A stretch of DNA of 6,255 bases from JAZLIL01 sp045617405. Its GTDB lineage: Bacteria > Bacillota > Clostridia > Lachnospirales > Lachnospiraceae. The stretch is from positions 1 through 6,255 of the forward strand of contig JAZLIL010000077.1 of assembly GCA_045617405.1 (NCBI GenBank), given 5' to 3'. The notes below the pieces were generated by a model that saw only the letters and a list, made by a program, of their open reading frames with translations, made no database searches and was not told where the DNA came from. This document shows, piece by piece, positions 5,806 through 6,255 of this stretch. Position 1 is the first letter of the stretch. Every line of letters begins with the position of its first letter. A program made the position numbers and the translations under genes.

Positions 5806-5811
5806 CCTCCT
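5806..5811 (-). promoter_or_regulatory. Ribosome-binding site overlapping the flgD stop codon
   Basis: AGGAGG in the transcribed strand shares its first two bases with the flgD TAG (5812-5810) and lies 7 bases before the ATG at 5798. Ribosomes ending flgD would finish on the next gene's ribosome site, which favours coupled translation. Confidence 0.8.
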
Positions 5812-6255
5812 AAGCTGTCTGCTGTGCTGTCACATCCGTACCCTCGGCAGCTGCCATAGCTTCCTGAGCCTGTCTGATCAGATAATTGTCGTCAAGAACC
5901 TGATAAACCTGGTCGTATCCGTAGGTGTTTCCGTTTACGCTGACTTCTATCTTGTTTCCGGAAACCGTTACGTAATCTACATAGCCCTGAGCGTAGGTCT
6001 TGTTGCCGTTTGAATCCTCGGTCTCAATAACCGCATATCGTCCAACAAGCGTCATAGCCTGTGACTTATCGGTAGAAGTTCCGAGGTTCTGGAGCTGCTC
6101 TAACGATGAGAACTGAGCAAGCTGTGCAACAAACTCCGTATTGTCCGCAGGTTCGAGCGGATCCTGATGCTTGAGCTGTGCACAAAGGAGCTGTAAAAAA
6201 GCATCCTTTCCAAGTTCACCGGTTCCTTTTGTTGACTTTGTTGAGTTATCTGCCG
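5810..6255 (-). CDS. flgD: Flagellar hook assembly scaffold FlgD, C-terminal part (start outside window)
   Basis: FlgD forms the temporary cap on which FlgE subunits assemble. The visible 147 residues are open through the window edge. The first 10 or so (Ser/Thr/Lys/Gly-rich) lead into the FlgD core block LGKDAFLQLLCAQLKHQDPLEP, then DNTEFVAQLAQFSSLEQLQN, which is diagnostic of the family. A beta-rich segment follows (MTLVGRYAVIE ... YDQVYQVLDD). The tail is Ala/Gln-rich. The first ATG inside the window (6055) is internal to the protein, since the conserved core lies upstream of it. After the core only about 80 residues remain, so this is the short Firmicutes form, without the longer tudor/Ig-like C-terminal region of enteric FlgD. 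It ends 11 bases before the next gene's start. Confidence 0.95.
   Translation of the reverse strand, partial: ADNSTKSTKGTGELGKDAFLQLLCAQLKHQDPLEPADNTEFVAQLAQFSSLEQLQNLGTSTDKSQAMTLVGRYAVIETEDSNGNKTYAQGYVDYVTVSGNKIEVSVNGNTYGYDQVYQVLDDNYLIRQAQEAMAAAEGTDVTAQQTA

Noticed and set aside
5810..6055. Short separate 81-residue gene starting at 6055
   Set aside because: The frame continues upstream to the window edge and encodes the conserved FlgD core, so the ATG at 6055 is internal to flgD.
1..6255. Mobile elements, CRISPR arrays, tRNA/rRNA genes or foreign insertions
   Set aside because: No direct-repeat arrays, transposase-like frames or structured RNA genes are visible. All genes fit one flagellar operon on one strand, with similar composition throughout.

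Overview
The window is one continuous stretch of a flagellar structural and motor operon. Every gene lies on the minus strand, so transcription runs from high to low coordinates. In transcribed order: flgD (hook cap, 3' part only), a conserved 'flagellar operon protein' of the TIGR02530 type, flgE (hook), flbD/swrD, motA, motB, fliL, fliM and the first third of fliY/fliN. This order, the FliY-type switch protein, the strong AGGAGG ribosome-binding sites and the moderate G+C point to a motile member of the Clostridia. A Lachnospiraceae relative (Roseburia, Butyrivibrio or Lachnospira type) is the best guess by inference; the genus cannot be settled from this sequence.

Layout: 6255-5810 flgD C-terminal part; 5798-5379 TIGR02530-like protein; 5378-5295 an 84-base gap with two tandem stem-loops; 5294-3846 flgE; 3845-3786 a 60-base gap almost filled by two more stem-loops; 3785-3567 flbD; 3566-3518 an AT-rich gap with no clear signal; 3517-2699 motA; 2692-1853 motB; 1831-1313 fliL; 1312-1256 a gap with one stem-loop; 1255-275 fliM; 271-1 fliY. 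No stretch longer than 84 bases lacks a gene. I see no tRNA, rRNA, mobile element, CRISPR array, factor-independent terminator or convincing promoter, so the genes are probably co-transcribed from a promoter outside the window.

How the genes work together: FlgD caps the growing hook while FlgE polymerises. MotA and MotB form the ion-driven stator, FliL associates with the stator, and FlbD/SwrD is known in Bacillus subtilis to raise motor power. FliM and FliY form the rotor switch that receives CheY-P, and FliY also carries a CheC-type CheY-P phosphatase motif. The stator proteins look like the Na+-driven PomA/PomB type rather than the enteric H+ type.

The most notable points are the Na+-type residue set in MotA and MotB, TTG starts on both stator genes, and stem-loops in three of the four larger intergenic gaps. 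Two of these stem-loops pair fully only in the transcribed strand, because each contains a G-U pair. Otherwise this is an ordinary flagellar operon; I see no evidence of an unknown multigene system.
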